Below are positions 18,077-27,006 of a stretch of 50,124 nucleotides of DNA, piece after piece; position 1 is the stretch's first letter; each line of letters begins with the position of its first letter. A program made the position numbers and the translations under genes. The DNA comes from Gemmatimonadota bacterium (GTDB lineage Bacteria > Latescibacterota > UBA2968): the NCBI GenBank assembly GCA_009838845.1, contig VXRD01000033.1, forward strand, positions 1 to 50,124, in the 5' to 3' direction. Below the pieces are notes generated by a model. That model was given only the letters and a program-made list of their open reading frames with translations, had not been told where the DNA came from and ran no database searches.

Positions 18077-19269
18077 GGATAATGGTCGTAGTTCGTCATG
18101 TCATAAGGCTGGGGTGAGATTGCCCAACTGACGCCGAGTTCTGAGAAGAGTTTGCCCGTGCGAAAACTCTGGTCTAACAGGTCGTCGAGACCCTTGATGA
18201 TGTGGAAGGTTGCGCCGTCGCGTTTGACGACTTCGATTTCACTGTGATCGACTGTGGCGATATTCGGACAACTTTCGTGTGCGCCATTGACACACAGGGT
18301 TTGTGCGCGTGCAACTTCTGGCGGACACAGGGGCGTGGCGTTGTTTTGCAGTACGTCTATGGCGTTGTGAAACGGGCCGTGGTGGTCGCGCAAGTTGTGC
18401 TCTTCAAAGGTTTCTGTGCTGCCGTCATTGTAGCGAATGATTGAACCTGGTCGGCTCCATTCGACTGTTCCATGTTCGCACTGGAGTTGCATGAGGGGAC
18501 CGAAATTTTCGCGGGTGGAATGGGATAGGCCGATGAGGACGTCAACGCCATTTGCGACAATGCGGAGTACGGCTGTGTCGAGTGTCTGGATATCGCGTGC
18601 TCGGTAGAGTTCGGCCTGTACAGTTTCGGGTATGGCCGATTCGTGATGGGTTGCGCCGCACAGGTACATCGCATTGTTGAGGTCGTGTGCCATGGCGTTG
18701 TTAATCGGGCTGTCGAGAACACAGGTGTCGTCGTCGAGTGTGAGCCGACCGGCCCAGGTGTTGCGGCTGTAATATAGGTTGTTGCGCGGCCATCCGCCTT
18801 TGATGCGAATCGCATGCAACTTGCCCAGCCGACCGTCCAATAAGCGGGTTTTGATGGTCTGAATGCTTGGAGCGTAGATCGATTGATATCCGATGAGCGC
18901 GATTTTGCCCGTTTTGTTTTTTATATTTATCAAGTGGTTGGCGTCCTGTACTGTGGCTGATAGTGGTTTTTCACAGATAACATTGAATCCCGCTTCGAGC
19001 GCTGCAACGGAATAAGGGACGTGATAGTGAATGCCAATGGGTAGAGTGACGTAGTCCATGCCTCCTGCGCTGAGGAGGTCGTCAAATGTGTCGTAAACGC
19101 GAACATTGCGGGTTTTAAATTCGGCGAGTTTTTCGGGGTGGTTTTCCGGATCAATGACAACAGCGGCATTGAGGCGCGCGCGTCCTTTTCGTTCGAGTGC
19201 TTCGACAGAGCGTACGTGCGTTTGGCCAAAACCGCCAATGCCAACAATGCCAAATTTTACGGGGTTCAT
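18061..19269 (-). CDS. Gfo/Idh/MocA family oxidoreductase
   Basis: 402 aa from the ATG at 19269 (MNPVKFGIVGIGG), which has GGAG upstream. The frame stays open back to 19377, but that stretch runs into the repeat at 19357 and lacks a ribosome site. Rossmann motif GIVGIGGFGQTH, VVIDPENHPEK, and VICEKPLSATVQDA. The second domain is diverged, with a long C-terminal extension and CGATHHESA. It may be a two-domain dehydrogenase for a sugar derivative; substrate unknown. Divergent from the Gfo/Idh gene at 19476. Confidence 0.9.
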   Translation of the reverse strand: MNPVKFGIVGIGGFGQTHVRSVEALERKGRARLNAAVVIDPENHPEKLAEFKTRNVRVYDTFDDLLSAGGMDYVTLPIGIHYHVPYSVAALEAGFNVICEKPLSATVQDANHLINIKNKTGKIALIGYQSIYAPSIQTIKTRLLDGRLGKLHAIRIKGGWPRNNLYYSRNTWAGRLTLDDDTCVLDSPINNAMAHDLNNAMYLCGATHHESAIPETVQAELYRARDIQTLDTAVLRIVANGVDVLIGLSHSTRENFGPLMQLQCEHGTVEWSRPGSIIRYNDGSTETFEEHNLRDHHGPFHNAIDVLQNNATPLCPPEVARAQTLCVNGAHESCPNIATVDHSEIEVVKRDGATFHIIKGLDDLLDQSFRTGKLFSELGVSWAISPQPYDMTNYDHYPYGGK

Positions 19270-19356
19270 AAATTGCTCCTTTGTGAGAGAATAATAAAGA
19301 AAACAAAAGCTATTGCACGAGCAACTGAAATTAGTGGATACTAACATTGCAAAACA

Positions 19357-19436
19357 CTGGATTGCGGCTAAAAACATGCCGCAATGACAATCGCTATTTC
19401 TATCTTCACGCCTGCATGGTTTAAGCAGGCGTCCAG
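19357..19436. repeat. BIME-like paired-hairpin repeat, copy B
   Basis: CTGGAT to CCAG, 80 nt. Hairpin 1: ATTGCGGC (19361-19368) with GCCGCAAT (19378-19385). Relative to copy A both arms changed together (C to T and G to A), keeping the pairing. Hairpin 2: ACGCCTGC (19408-19415) with GCAGGCGT (19425-19432), identical to copy A. The loops and the linker differ. Lies between two divergent Gfo/Idh genes. Confidence 0.7.
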
Positions 19437-19475
19437 GATGGGATGCTTTTAATTCTTGTCAAATTGCGGGGTAAT

Positions 19476-20462
19476 ATGATGAAAGACATTTTATCTGTTG
19501 GGCTGATTGGTGCAGGTTCGAATGCGGGAGGACATGCGCGCGGTATTGCGGCGAATGAAAATATCCGTCTGGCGGCGGTTATGGATATTGACCGCAGTCG
19601 GGCAGAGGCTCTTGCGACTGAGCACAAAGCCCGCGCTTATGGGGTGTTGGATGATTTGTTGAATGATCCCGAAGTGGATGCCGTGCATGTGTGTTCGATT
19701 CACAAAGTACACGCCGAGCAGGTGGTTGCCGCTGCGCGTGCTGGAAAACATGTGCTGGTTGAAAAGCCAATGGCGCTGTCTGTGGCCGAATGCGATCGCA
19801 TGATTGCTGCGTGTGAGGATGCCGGTGTGGTGCTGATGGTGGGGCAGGTGATGCGGCACTTTCCAGTGAATTTAAAGGTGAAGGCGCTGATTCAGGAGGG
19901 TGCGATTGGCGAGGTCGGGCACATGATCCGCAGGCGATACGGCAATTTTGATCCGCCTGACCGATCGTGGTATCTCGATTTGGAATTGGGCGGTGTTTGT
20001 GTTTTGTATTGTTTTGGTCCGCACGAGTACGATATTTTACCCTGGTATATCGATTCCCCCGTGGTTAAGGTATATTCGCAAGGCAGTGAAAGCGCAGAGC
20101 GATACGCAGGGCAAAAGGATTCTTATTCGACGATTATGAATCACAAAGATGGCACGGTAAGTGTGCTGACGCAAACTGTGGTGACGCATACTGGCGCACA
20201 CGATACGTATATTATGGGTAGTGAGGGATCTATTTGGATGACCAATCAGAAATTGATGGTCAATGGCAAAGAAGTGCCCGTAGATGTGACATCGCGGGTA
20301 GGGATGCCCAGTCAGATTGCCGAATTTGTAGATTGTTGTCTCAATGGAAAAGTGCCCGATGCCAATGGCAGGTCTGTGCGGCATACGATGGCTGTGATTG
20401 AGGCGGTGAAGCTCAGTGCCGAGAGTGGTGAACCGGTGATGGTCAATGGAGAGGATGTATGA
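19476..20462 (+). CDS. Gfo/Idh/MocA family oxidoreductase
   Basis: 328 aa from the ATG at 19476; a second ATG at 19479 is equally possible, with GCGGGG just upstream. The frame is open from 19443 but that part follows the repeat and is not supported. Motifs: VGLIGAGSNAGGHARGI, AVMDIDRSRAEAL, HVLVEKPMAL and a substrate domain with LGGVCVLYCFGPHEYDILPW. Substrate unknown. Its stop overlaps the start of the next sulfatase (ATGA), so the two are translationally coupled. Confidence 0.92.
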   Translation: MMKDILSVGLIGAGSNAGGHARGIAANENIRLAAVMDIDRSRAEALATEHKARAYGVLDDLLNDPEVDAVHVCSIHKVHAEQVVAAARAGKHVLVEKPMALSVAECDRMIAACEDAGVVLMVGQVMRHFPVNLKVKALIQEGAIGEVGHMIRRRYGNFDPPDRSWYLDLELGGVCVLYCFGPHEYDILPWYIDSPVVKVYSQGSESAERYAGQKDSYSTIMNHKDGTVSVLTQTVVTHTGAHDTYIMGSEGSIWMTNQKLMVNGKEVPVDVTSRVGMPSQIAEFVDCCLNGKVPDANGRSVRHTMAVIEAVKLSAESGEPVMVNGEDV

Positions 20463-21919
20463 ACCAACCCAATGTAATCGTTATTATGAGCGATCAGATG
20501 AAGGCAACGGCGAGCCATTTATACGGCAGTGCGTTTTGTCAGACACCGTCGTTGGAGCGGATGGCGAATGAAGGGGTGTTGTTCAAACACGCTGTTACGC
20601 CGCATCCGCTGTGTGTGCCGTGCCGCATTTCGTTTTGGACCTCCCAGTTTCCTCATTCGCACGGTGGGCGGCGAAATCAGACGCTGATGCCTGGGGATGC
20701 GACGCATGCGTTTAAGCTGTGGAAAGCTGCGGGATATCGGTGTGGACTGATTGGGAAAAATCACTGTTTTGAGGAACAAAGCGATCTCGATTTGTTCGAT
20801 GTGTGGTGTGAGATCGGACATGGAGGATTGCCCAGAGGCTCCGCGACAAAGGGAATGGATTGGTTTCGGTCCCGTGAGTCGATCAATGCGGCACATGCGG
20901 TGAGAAGGAATTTGCCGGATATTAGTCCGCAATTTTCCTATGGGGTTAGCGATTTTCCGCTGGAGGATTATTCGACCGGGTTGGTGGCGGGACAGACCGT
21001 GCGGTTTTTGGAGCAATTTGGCAATGATCCATTCGCGCTGTGGGTTTCCATTCCCGATCCTCATACGCCGTATGAATGTCCCGAGCGGTATGCGATTGCA
21101 CTCGATGATGTGGTGATGCCACCCTGGCGAGCGGATGAGTATAGCGATGGTACAGCGCCCGAACGCAATCGGGTCTTGCATGCGATGATTGGGGTGGAAG
21201 ATGATCCGATTGAAGACGTAAAGGGATGCGTGGGCGTGTATCACGGAATGGTGCGTTTTTTGGATGATGGCGTGGGGCAGATTTTAGATGCGCTGGACAG
21301 GCTCAATTTGCGCGAGAATACGGTTGTGGTTTTCTGTGCAGATCACGGCGATTTTTCGGGTGAGCACGCGCAGATCGCCAAAGGAGGTGCGTTTTACGAT
21401 TGTTTGACGCGCGTGCCGCTTATCGTGTCGTGTCCGGGACAGATCCCGCAGGGCGTGGTGGATGAGAGTTGTGTCAATTTGATCGATATTGTGCCGACGG
21501 TTTTGCAATTGCAGGGGCACGATGTGCCGCGTTCTATGTACGGGGAGGGATTGCCCACGGTTACGGATACAGCGCCGAGAGATGCGGCTTTTTCAGAATA
21601 CGGCGCAGGAGGACCGGCATTTACTATGGCAGATTTAGAGCAGCTTGAGAAGCCATGGGGAAGGCGGGCTATTGGGCAGTCTTTGCAATGGCGCGAAGCT
21701 GAGGGCCGCCGCAAGATGGTGCGTACTGCCGAATGGAAGTACGTGCATGATCCTATGGGGGATCGGGATGAGTTGTACGATCTGGTGAACGATCCCTGGG
21801 AATTGTACAATGTGATAGATAATGCCGATCACCGCGATGTTATCGCAGATTTGCAATTAAAATTGGCGGATTGGAGTATTCGCACAGAGGATGCGAGACC
21901 CGTTCCAATGCCAGAGTGA
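20459..21919 (+). CDS. Sulfatase (S1 family, Cys-type)
   Basis: 486 aa. VIVIMSDQMKATASHLYG at the N-terminus, formylglycine motif CVPCR in PLCVPCRISFWTSQFP, ligands in VVVFCADHGDFSGEHAQ and a C-terminal YKYVHDPMGDRDELYDL-type strand (here WKYVHDP). No signal peptide. Removes sulfate esters after Cys-to-formylglycine maturation; substrate unknown. Coupled to the upstream Gfo/Idh gene by ATGA, and followed 11 nt later by an esterase gene. A paralog of the sulfatase at 14570. Confidence 0.93.
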   Translation: MNQPNVIVIMSDQMKATASHLYGSAFCQTPSLERMANEGVLFKHAVTPHPLCVPCRISFWTSQFPHSHGGRRNQTLMPGDATHAFKLWKAAGYRCGLIGKNHCFEEQSDLDLFDVWCEIGHGGLPRGSATKGMDWFRSRESINAAHAVRRNLPDISPQFSYGVSDFPLEDYSTGLVAGQTVRFLEQFGNDPFALWVSIPDPHTPYECPERYAIALDDVVMPPWRADEYSDGTAPERNRVLHAMIGVEDDPIEDVKGCVGVYHGMVRFLDDGVGQILDALDRLNLRENTVVVFCADHGDFSGEHAQIAKGGAFYDCLTRVPLIVSCPGQIPQGVVDESCVNLIDIVPTVLQLQGHDVPRSMYGEGLPTVTDTAPRDAAFSEYGAGGPAFTMADLEQLEKPWGRRAIGQSLQWREAEGRRKMVRTAEWKYVHDPMGDRDELYDLVNDPWELYNVIDNADHRDVIADLQLKLADWSIRTEDARPVPMPE

Positions 21920-21930
21920 GGGATATAAAT

Positions 21931-22893
21931 ATGAGCCAACCACATCCGGAGATACAGAAATTCGTGCAGACATTTGAAAACGCAATGCACGAGGATGGTC
22001 TGACGGATTTGCACAGCGAAGGGGTGGCAGCTGCAAGGGCTTTTAACGATTCGCGCAAAATGCCAGATGATATGCTGCCGCCTATTTATCATGTGGAAGA
22101 TAGCGCGATATCGAGTGAAACGGGGGAGATTCCCATTCGCATTTATCGCCCCAATGAGTATCGAGGGTTGCCGCTTCTCATGTGGTTTCACGGCGGGGGA
22201 TGGGTGCTGGGCGATCTCGATACTGGGGAGTTTAAATGCAGAAAACTCGCGCATGATGTAGGGTGTGTTGTCGTTTCAGTTGACTACCGCCGCGCGCCAG
22301 AAACGCCTTTCCCCGGTGCAATTGACGATTGTTTTGCCGCTACGTTATGGGCGGCATCTTCAGCGGATGAATTGGGGATTGATTCTTCCCACATTGCCGT
22401 GGCTGGCGATAGTGCCGGGGGCAATCTGGCTGCCTGTGTCGCCCTTCGCGCCCGAGATGCGGGATTAAATCTCGTTTTTCAATTGCTCGTTTATCCCGTT
22501 ATTGAGGCAAATTTTGATCGTGCCTCTTATTCTGAAAATGCCGAAGGGTATTTGCTTACGGCCAGTGCGATGAAGTGGTTCTGGGATTGTTATGTTCCCA
22601 ATATCGCAGACCGCAATCATCCCGATGTCGCGCCCATTTGCGCTTCTGATATGTCTGGCTTGCCGCCCGCGCTGGTTATGACCGCTGAATTTGATCCCCT
22701 CCGAGACGAGGCCGAAGATTATGGCCATGCCTTAAAAGCGGCAGGGATTGACACTGTCACACGGCGTTATATTGGTATGACGCATGCGTTTTATATGCTG
22801 CCCACCGAAAATCCCGTTAATGAAATTGCCGCGGCGACCAATGAATCCATAGAGGCATTGCGCTGGGCTTTTGATAACTGTGAGCACCAGTAG
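21931..22893 (+). CDS. Alpha/beta hydrolase, HSL-like esterase
   Basis: 320 aa from the ATG at 21931 (GAGGG upstream). The frame is open further upstream inside the sulfatase but that is not used. Oxyanion motif HGGGWVLG, nucleophile motif GDSAGGNLAA, Asp in EFDPLRDEAE and His in MTHAFYML: the hormone-sensitive-lipase family layout. It hydrolyses small esters or acyl groups and could remove acetyl groups from sugars here; that is inference. No signal peptide. Between a sulfatase and a dioxygenase gene. Confidence 0.92.
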   Translation: MSQPHPEIQKFVQTFENAMHEDGLTDLHSEGVAAARAFNDSRKMPDDMLPPIYHVEDSAISSETGEIPIRIYRPNEYRGLPLLMWFHGGGWVLGDLDTGEFKCRKLAHDVGCVVVSVDYRRAPETPFPGAIDDCFAATLWAASSADELGIDSSHIAVAGDSAGGNLAACVALRARDAGLNLVFQLLVYPVIEANFDRASYSENAEGYLLTASAMKWFWDCYVPNIADRNHPDVAPICASDMSGLPPALVMTAEFDPLRDEAEDYGHALKAAGIDTVTRRYIGMTHAFYMLPTENPVNEIAAATNESIEALRWAFDNCEHQ

Positions 22894-22926
22894 GGATTGC
22901 GGCTTTAGGCAGGCGTCCAAGATGGG
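22894..22926. repeat. BIME-like repeat, copy C (internally deleted)
   Basis: GGATTGCGGCTTTA from hairpin 1 of the repeat runs straight into GGCAGGCGTCCA from hairpin 2, and the following AGATGGG matches the downstream flank of copy B. The middle of the element is missing. Starts right after the esterase stop codon. Confidence 0.6.
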
Positions 22927-22972
22927 GGAGGTTGACAATAGATTACTGATGATCAACAACAGGAGACCATAT

Positions 22973-24037
22973 ATGTCGTCATTAAAAGAACAATACGTAG
23001 AAGAGGGATACATTGTTGTCAAAGATGTGCTCAATATCGAGCAGGATATTTATCCCTTGCAAAAAGCCTATTCTGAGCTTCTATATGCGCTGGCGCGAAT
23101 TTATCTGGTTGAGACTAATTCTGAGGCACTGGATAGATTTGATGAGATGTCTTTGCCCGAGCGGTTTGCAATGTCGCTCGGAGCCAGTCGGGGAACGGTT
23201 TTACACCATCTCGATCCCGTGCTGAATATCTTTGTTCCGACTTTTCAGTGGCGCAAAGACCTGCCAGATGCGCGGATTCCCGAAATGTTTGCTCTTATGC
23301 GCCATCCAAAAGTCTTAGATGTTTTGGAAGTTCTTATCGGGCCGGAGATAGCTGCGTCGCCGATTTACCATTTTAATCTCAAGCTCGCGCCCGATCATCT
23401 CAAGCTGGCAGATCAGGTGGCCGGGTCTGTGGGTGCAGATCTTTCAAAGGAAGGGTTTTATACATTTCAGGTGGGCAAAACAGGATGGCACATGGACGCA
23501 GGTTCGGGCCTGAGAGATTCTCATGAGAGCGAGATTGTCAATGCGTGGATTCCGATTACCCATGCTACCGAAGAAAATAGCTGTTTGGTGGTCATTCCCG
23601 GCAGTCACAAAGAAGGCGTTAAATACCATCCTTTTCCAGAAGATCTCGACACGCAGGGAATTACTCTGCCCGTTGATCCTGGAGATATTGTTTTTTTGGA
23701 TAATAAAGTGATGCACAGCTCTACGCCCAACACGAGTCGCGAAGATTATCGCTGGGCTTATAATTTCCGTTATCTTCCTATTGGACAGCCCCCTGGTCGC
23801 CCCTTTATACCGGGTTTTGTTGCGCGCAGCCGCTCGGCTCCAGAAACAGAATTACACAATGCCTATGTATGGAGCGCAATGTGGGTTCGCTGTCTGGATT
23901 ATCTCACTGAAAAGGGCGTGCCCGCATCTTATGAAGACAGGAGCAAAATGGGCCTTGAAGAAGCGCAGGCGATTACCAGTCACTGGCGCGAACTCACCCC
24001 CGATGCGGATGGTTGGTTGCGCCTGGGGAAGGATTGA
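22973..24037 (+). CDS. Phytanoyl-CoA dioxygenase (PhyH) family protein
   Basis: 354 aa from the ATG at 22973, with AGGAGA 6 nt upstream; an upstream in-frame extension to 22871 runs through the esterase end and the repeat. Fe(II)/2-oxoglutarate oxygenase features: GWHMDAGSG supplies the His-x-Asp pair, a distal His lies in NKVMHSSTPNTS, and the 2OG-binding Arg in REDYRWAYNFRY. Members hydroxylate many small molecules. Substrate unknown. The next gene begins 1 nt after the stop. Confidence 0.9.
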   Translation: MSSLKEQYVEEGYIVVKDVLNIEQDIYPLQKAYSELLYALARIYLVETNSEALDRFDEMSLPERFAMSLGASRGTVLHHLDPVLNIFVPTFQWRKDLPDARIPEMFALMRHPKVLDVLEVLIGPEIAASPIYHFNLKLAPDHLKLADQVAGSVGADLSKEGFYTFQVGKTGWHMDAGSGLRDSHESEIVNAWIPITHATEENSCLVVIPGSHKEGVKYHPFPEDLDTQGITLPVDPGDIVFLDNKVMHSSTPNTSREDYRWAYNFRYLPIGQPPGRPFIPGFVARSRSAPETELHNAYVWSAMWVRCLDYLTEKGVPASYEDRSKMGLEEAQAITSHWRELTPDADGWLRLGKD

Positions 24038-24038
24038 T

Positions 24039-24998
24039 ATGGATAAGGTAAAAATCGGTATTATCGGTCTCGGCTCTTTTTGTTCGAGCTATCATATTCC
24101 GAATTTGCTCAAGAGGTCGGATGTAGAAGTCACGGCGGTTTGCGATATTTCTCAAGAATGTCTGGACGGGCGCAATAGGAGGTTGCGGGATAGTCGGGTA
24201 TTTACCGATTATCGCGATATGATCAATCCGGATTTGATTGATGGGGTTTTTGTCAGTACGCCCAATCGGGCGCATTTCGCGGCCTGCAAATTGGCGCTTG
24301 AGCGCGGTATTCCGGCGATTGTCGATAAACCGATTACGGTGACTTTGGAGGATGCCGAGGAACTCGTGGCGTTGAGTAAGTCGCAAAATTGTATTTTGAT
24401 GACGGCGTTTACGCGTCATTTTATGCCCAGTACCGAGTACGTGCGCAGACAAATTGCGTCTGGTGCGAGCACTCCGCAAATGCTCACGGCTGTCCAGCGG
24501 AAAAGTCCCGTCAAGCGCGGTATAGAAGACGGGGGCATGTTGCACCGGCGCACGATTCACATTACAGATGTTTTGCCGTGGATCACGGGCGAGCGCGTGG
24601 TCAGAGTGGAGGGCAAAATTCAATACGAGACCGGGCACATAGAGGAAATGCTGGTGGATATGCGTCTCGAATTTGAAGGGGGATTATGTGCCAGTCTGCT
24701 CTGTATCAAGTCCTGTGACGAAAATCAGGATGAGGTCAACATATATACTGACAAGCAGAGTTATCGCCTGGAACGCGACCGCCTCTACACGATTGCGCGC
24801 AGAGGTGGCTGGCAGCGCGTGGAGAATTTGCCCGAATACGGCAATTCGAGCGATCACTTTGTCGAGGCGATTAAAGGCAATCGTCCCGCCCCCAATGCTC
24901 CCTTTGCCGATCCGCACAGTGAAGACGGCCTCCAGGCTCTTCGCGTTGTTTTTGCTATGCACAAAGCAGCACAAACAGGGCGTGTGGTGGATGTTTAA
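24039..24998 (+). CDS. Gfo/Idh/MocA family oxidoreductase
   Basis: 319 aa from the ATG at 24039 (GGGGAAGGA upstream). IGIIGLGSFCSSYHIP, AVCDISQECLDGR, FVSTPNRAHFAACK and AIVDKPITVT: the usual EKP is DKP here. The substrate domain has HRRTIHITDVLPW and a C-terminal region typical of shorter members. Follows the PhyH gene by 1 nt and precedes a sulfatase by 28 nt, so clearly part of an operon. Confidence 0.92.
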   Translation: MDKVKIGIIGLGSFCSSYHIPNLLKRSDVEVTAVCDISQECLDGRNRRLRDSRVFTDYRDMINPDLIDGVFVSTPNRAHFAACKLALERGIPAIVDKPITVTLEDAEELVALSKSQNCILMTAFTRHFMPSTEYVRRQIASGASTPQMLTAVQRKSPVKRGIEDGGMLHRRTIHITDVLPWITGERVVRVEGKIQYETGHIEEMLVDMRLEFEGGLCASLLCIKSCDENQDEVNIYTDKQSYRLERDRLYTIARRGGWQRVENLPEYGNSSDHFVEAIKGNRPAPNAPFADPHSEDGLQALRVVFAMHKAAQTGRVVDV

Positions 24999-25026
24999 TT
25001 GATTACACCTACAATAGGAAACAAAA

Positions 25027-26523
25027 ATGCCTTCTCAACCGAATATCGTTTTTATTCACGCCGAGAGCATGGATGGGCGAAAGATGGGCTGTATGGGCCA
25101 TCCTGCCATGCAAAATGCCACGCCCAATATGGATCGCCTCGCCAGTGATGGGGTGCTGTTTACAAATGCGTACACCAATTGTCCGGTGTGCAATCCGTCG
25201 CGGGCGAGCATGTGGAGTGGAAAATATCCCAATTATTACGATTGTTGGAATAATCACGAAGGGTTGCACGAGAATGTGCCCACGTATCAAAATACATTTG
25301 AGAGCGCGGGCTATCAGACCTCTGCCATCGGTCCTATAGACTACGCCTATGGCAAACACTCCATCCGCGATCGCATTGGCTCGTGGACGCGCGCGGCCAA
25401 TATTCGCCGTCCTATATGTCGCACGACCTTGCCGCAAGTTGTAGATGATGGCAAGGCGAATGGGCGCGATTGGGACCGGACGTATCAGGCTGTTGATCAA
25501 CTGCATCAATACGCGAGGAGTGACCGGCCTTTTTGGCTTTATCTCACTACGGGATTGGTGCATCCCGCATTTACTGCCGAGAAACGCCACATGCCTTTGA
25601 TCGATGCGGATAATGTCGATATTCCGCCGACTTTGATGCCGCTCGAAGCCACGCACAATCAGGCGATTGCGTATCAACGCGTGACCAAAAATTGCGATAA
25701 ACAGTTCTCTGAGAACCTCGTTCGAGAGATTCGGCACACCTATTTTGCGATGATCGCCGCGCTCGATGAGATGGTTGGTCGGGTGCTTCAGACGGTCGAT
25801 GATTTGGGGTTGCGCGATAATACGTATGTCATTTTTTCGAGCGATCACGGCGAAATGGCTGGCGATCAAAATCAAATACTCAAGCGTTCGATGTACGAGG
25901 CGTCATCCCACGTTCCTCTCATTATTCGCGGTCCCGATGTACAAAAAGGCGTTGTCGTCGATACACCCGTTTCTCTCGTTGATCTATATCCCACGTTTAT
26001 GGATATGGCGCGCATTCGCTATGAAGATTATGCGGATAATGCAGCATATCCCGATACGCTGGACGGCGAATCTCTATTTCCGCAACTCGTCGAGGGGACG
26101 GCGCGCAAACGCGATTGGGCGATGTGCGAATACCACGGCGATCGCTGTGCCACTGGCACGTTTATGTTGCGTCAGGGCGACTGGAAATACGTCAAGCACA
26201 CGGGGTTTGAATCCGAGCTATTCAATCTCATGGACGACCCAGATGAAACGACGGATCTCGTCCATGACAAACCGGAAATCACCCGCGAATTGGATCGGGT
26301 GCTGACCAGCAATTTTGATTGCGAAGGTATTGATGCGCGGGCGAAAGAATACGACCGCAAAAGCTTTGTCGCATGGCGCGAGCAGGCGCACAAAGAAGGC
26401 ATCTACGAGGATACGATGGCTCGCGTCTATAGCGGTCATGACCGCATTTGTATTGAGGATATTGCGCCGTGGACAGACGAGGATGAACAGCGAATTGAAG
26501 CGTGGCTGGATGGTAGTAGTTAA
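25027..26523 (+). CDS. Arylsulfatase K-like sulfatase
   Basis: 498 aa. Formylglycine motif CNPSR in NCPVCNPSRASMWSGKYP; SSDHGEMAGDQNQ holds distal ligands; C-terminal DWKYVKHTG. From memory it aligns better with animal arylsulfatase K than with ordinary bacterial sulfatases: MDGRKMGCMG near the N-terminus, WNNHEGL, SIRDRIGSWTR, MYEASSHVPL and VSLVDLYPT each have a close counterpart there. The usual first metal-binding Asp pair is AE here, so metal binding may differ. ARSK removes the 2-O-sulfate from uronic acids, suggesting a similar sugar. No signal peptide. AGGA precedes the ATG. Confidence 0.88.
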   Translation: MPSQPNIVFIHAESMDGRKMGCMGHPAMQNATPNMDRLASDGVLFTNAYTNCPVCNPSRASMWSGKYPNYYDCWNNHEGLHENVPTYQNTFESAGYQTSAIGPIDYAYGKHSIRDRIGSWTRAANIRRPICRTTLPQVVDDGKANGRDWDRTYQAVDQLHQYARSDRPFWLYLTTGLVHPAFTAEKRHMPLIDADNVDIPPTLMPLEATHNQAIAYQRVTKNCDKQFSENLVREIRHTYFAMIAALDEMVGRVLQTVDDLGLRDNTYVIFSSDHGEMAGDQNQILKRSMYEASSHVPLIIRGPDVQKGVVVDTPVSLVDLYPTFMDMARIRYEDYADNAAYPDTLDGESLFPQLVEGTARKRDWAMCEYHGDRCATGTFMLRQGDWKYVKHTGFESELFNLMDDPDETTDLVHDKPEITRELDRVLTSNFDCEGIDARAKEYDRKSFVAWREQAHKEGIYEDTMARVYSGHDRICIEDIAPWTDEDEQRIEAWLDGSS

Positions 26524-26542
26524 TTTTTTTTACTTAACAAAC

Positions 26543-26902
26543 ATGCCTATTGCACTTCTCATTGTCGATCACGGTTCCAGGCGCGAAGAAGCCAACCAGA
26601 TGCTTTACGGCGTTGCCGATATTTTGCGTCAAGAACGCCCCGAGATCATTGTCCACGTCGCGCACATGGAACTGGCCGAACCCACTATCAGCCAAGGCAT
26701 TGATGCATGTGTGCGCGAGGGAGCGAGTGAGATCGTTGTTCATCCCTACATGCTGTCTCCCGGACGCCATGCCACGGAGGATATTCCGCGTATGGCAACA
26801 GAAGCGGGGGCTGCATATCCAGATGTACATATCCGCGTTACCGAACCTCTTGGCCTGCACGAAAAACTCTGCGAGGTTATTCTCCAACGCGCCGGGTTGT
26901 GA
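26543..26902 (+). CDS. CbiX/SirB-type short sirohydrochlorin chelatase-like protein
   Basis: 119 aa, the size of the single-domain CbiX-S. LLIVDHGSRREEAN carries the first metal-binding His (about residue 10), and HPYMLSPGRHATEDIP carries the second (about 76). Characterised relatives insert cobalt or iron into sirohydrochlorin. It sits 19 nt after the sulfatase with no tetrapyrrole genes nearby, so its role here is unclear. No recognisable ribosome site precedes the ATG (an A/T-rich leader), so the start is less certain. The frame is open upstream to 26315 inside the sulfatase. Confidence 0.8.
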   Translation: MPIALLIVDHGSRREEANQMLYGVADILRQERPEIIVHVAHMELAEPTISQGIDACVREGASEIVVHPYMLSPGRHATEDIPRMATEAGAAYPDVHIRVTEPLGLHEKLCEVILQRAGL

Positions 26903-26912
26903 AGGAAAGCGA

Positions 26913-27001
26913 TCAGCCATCAGCTTTCAGCTTCCCACCCATCCGCCCCCAGGATAAGATCGTTGACTGCATGTTTTACTGACTGCTGACTGCTGAAAGC
27001 T
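26913..27001. repeat. Inverted repeat with TCAGC units
   Basis: AGCTTTCAGC (26922-26931) and GCTGAAAGCT (26992-27001) are perfect inverses 60 nt apart. Extra related units flank them: ATCAGCCATCAGC on the left and GACTGCTGACTGCTG on the right. It occupies the gap before the MFS gene, reaching to within 5 nt of it. Function unknown; an intergenic repetitive element is likely. Confidence 0.5.
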
Positions 27002-27006
27002 CTCTT

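Noticed and set aside
19270-19377. N-terminal extension of the Gfo/Idh protein
   Set aside because: Cys-rich hydrophobic stretch overlapping the repeat, with no ribosome site; the family motif begins at the ATG at 19269.
12045-22926. Insertion sequence or prophage
   Set aside because: No transposase, integrase or phage gene is present; only short non-coding repeats.
25009-25875. 288-aa open frame on the minus strand
   Set aside because: Antisense to the ARSK-like sulfatase; composition reflects the opposite strand.
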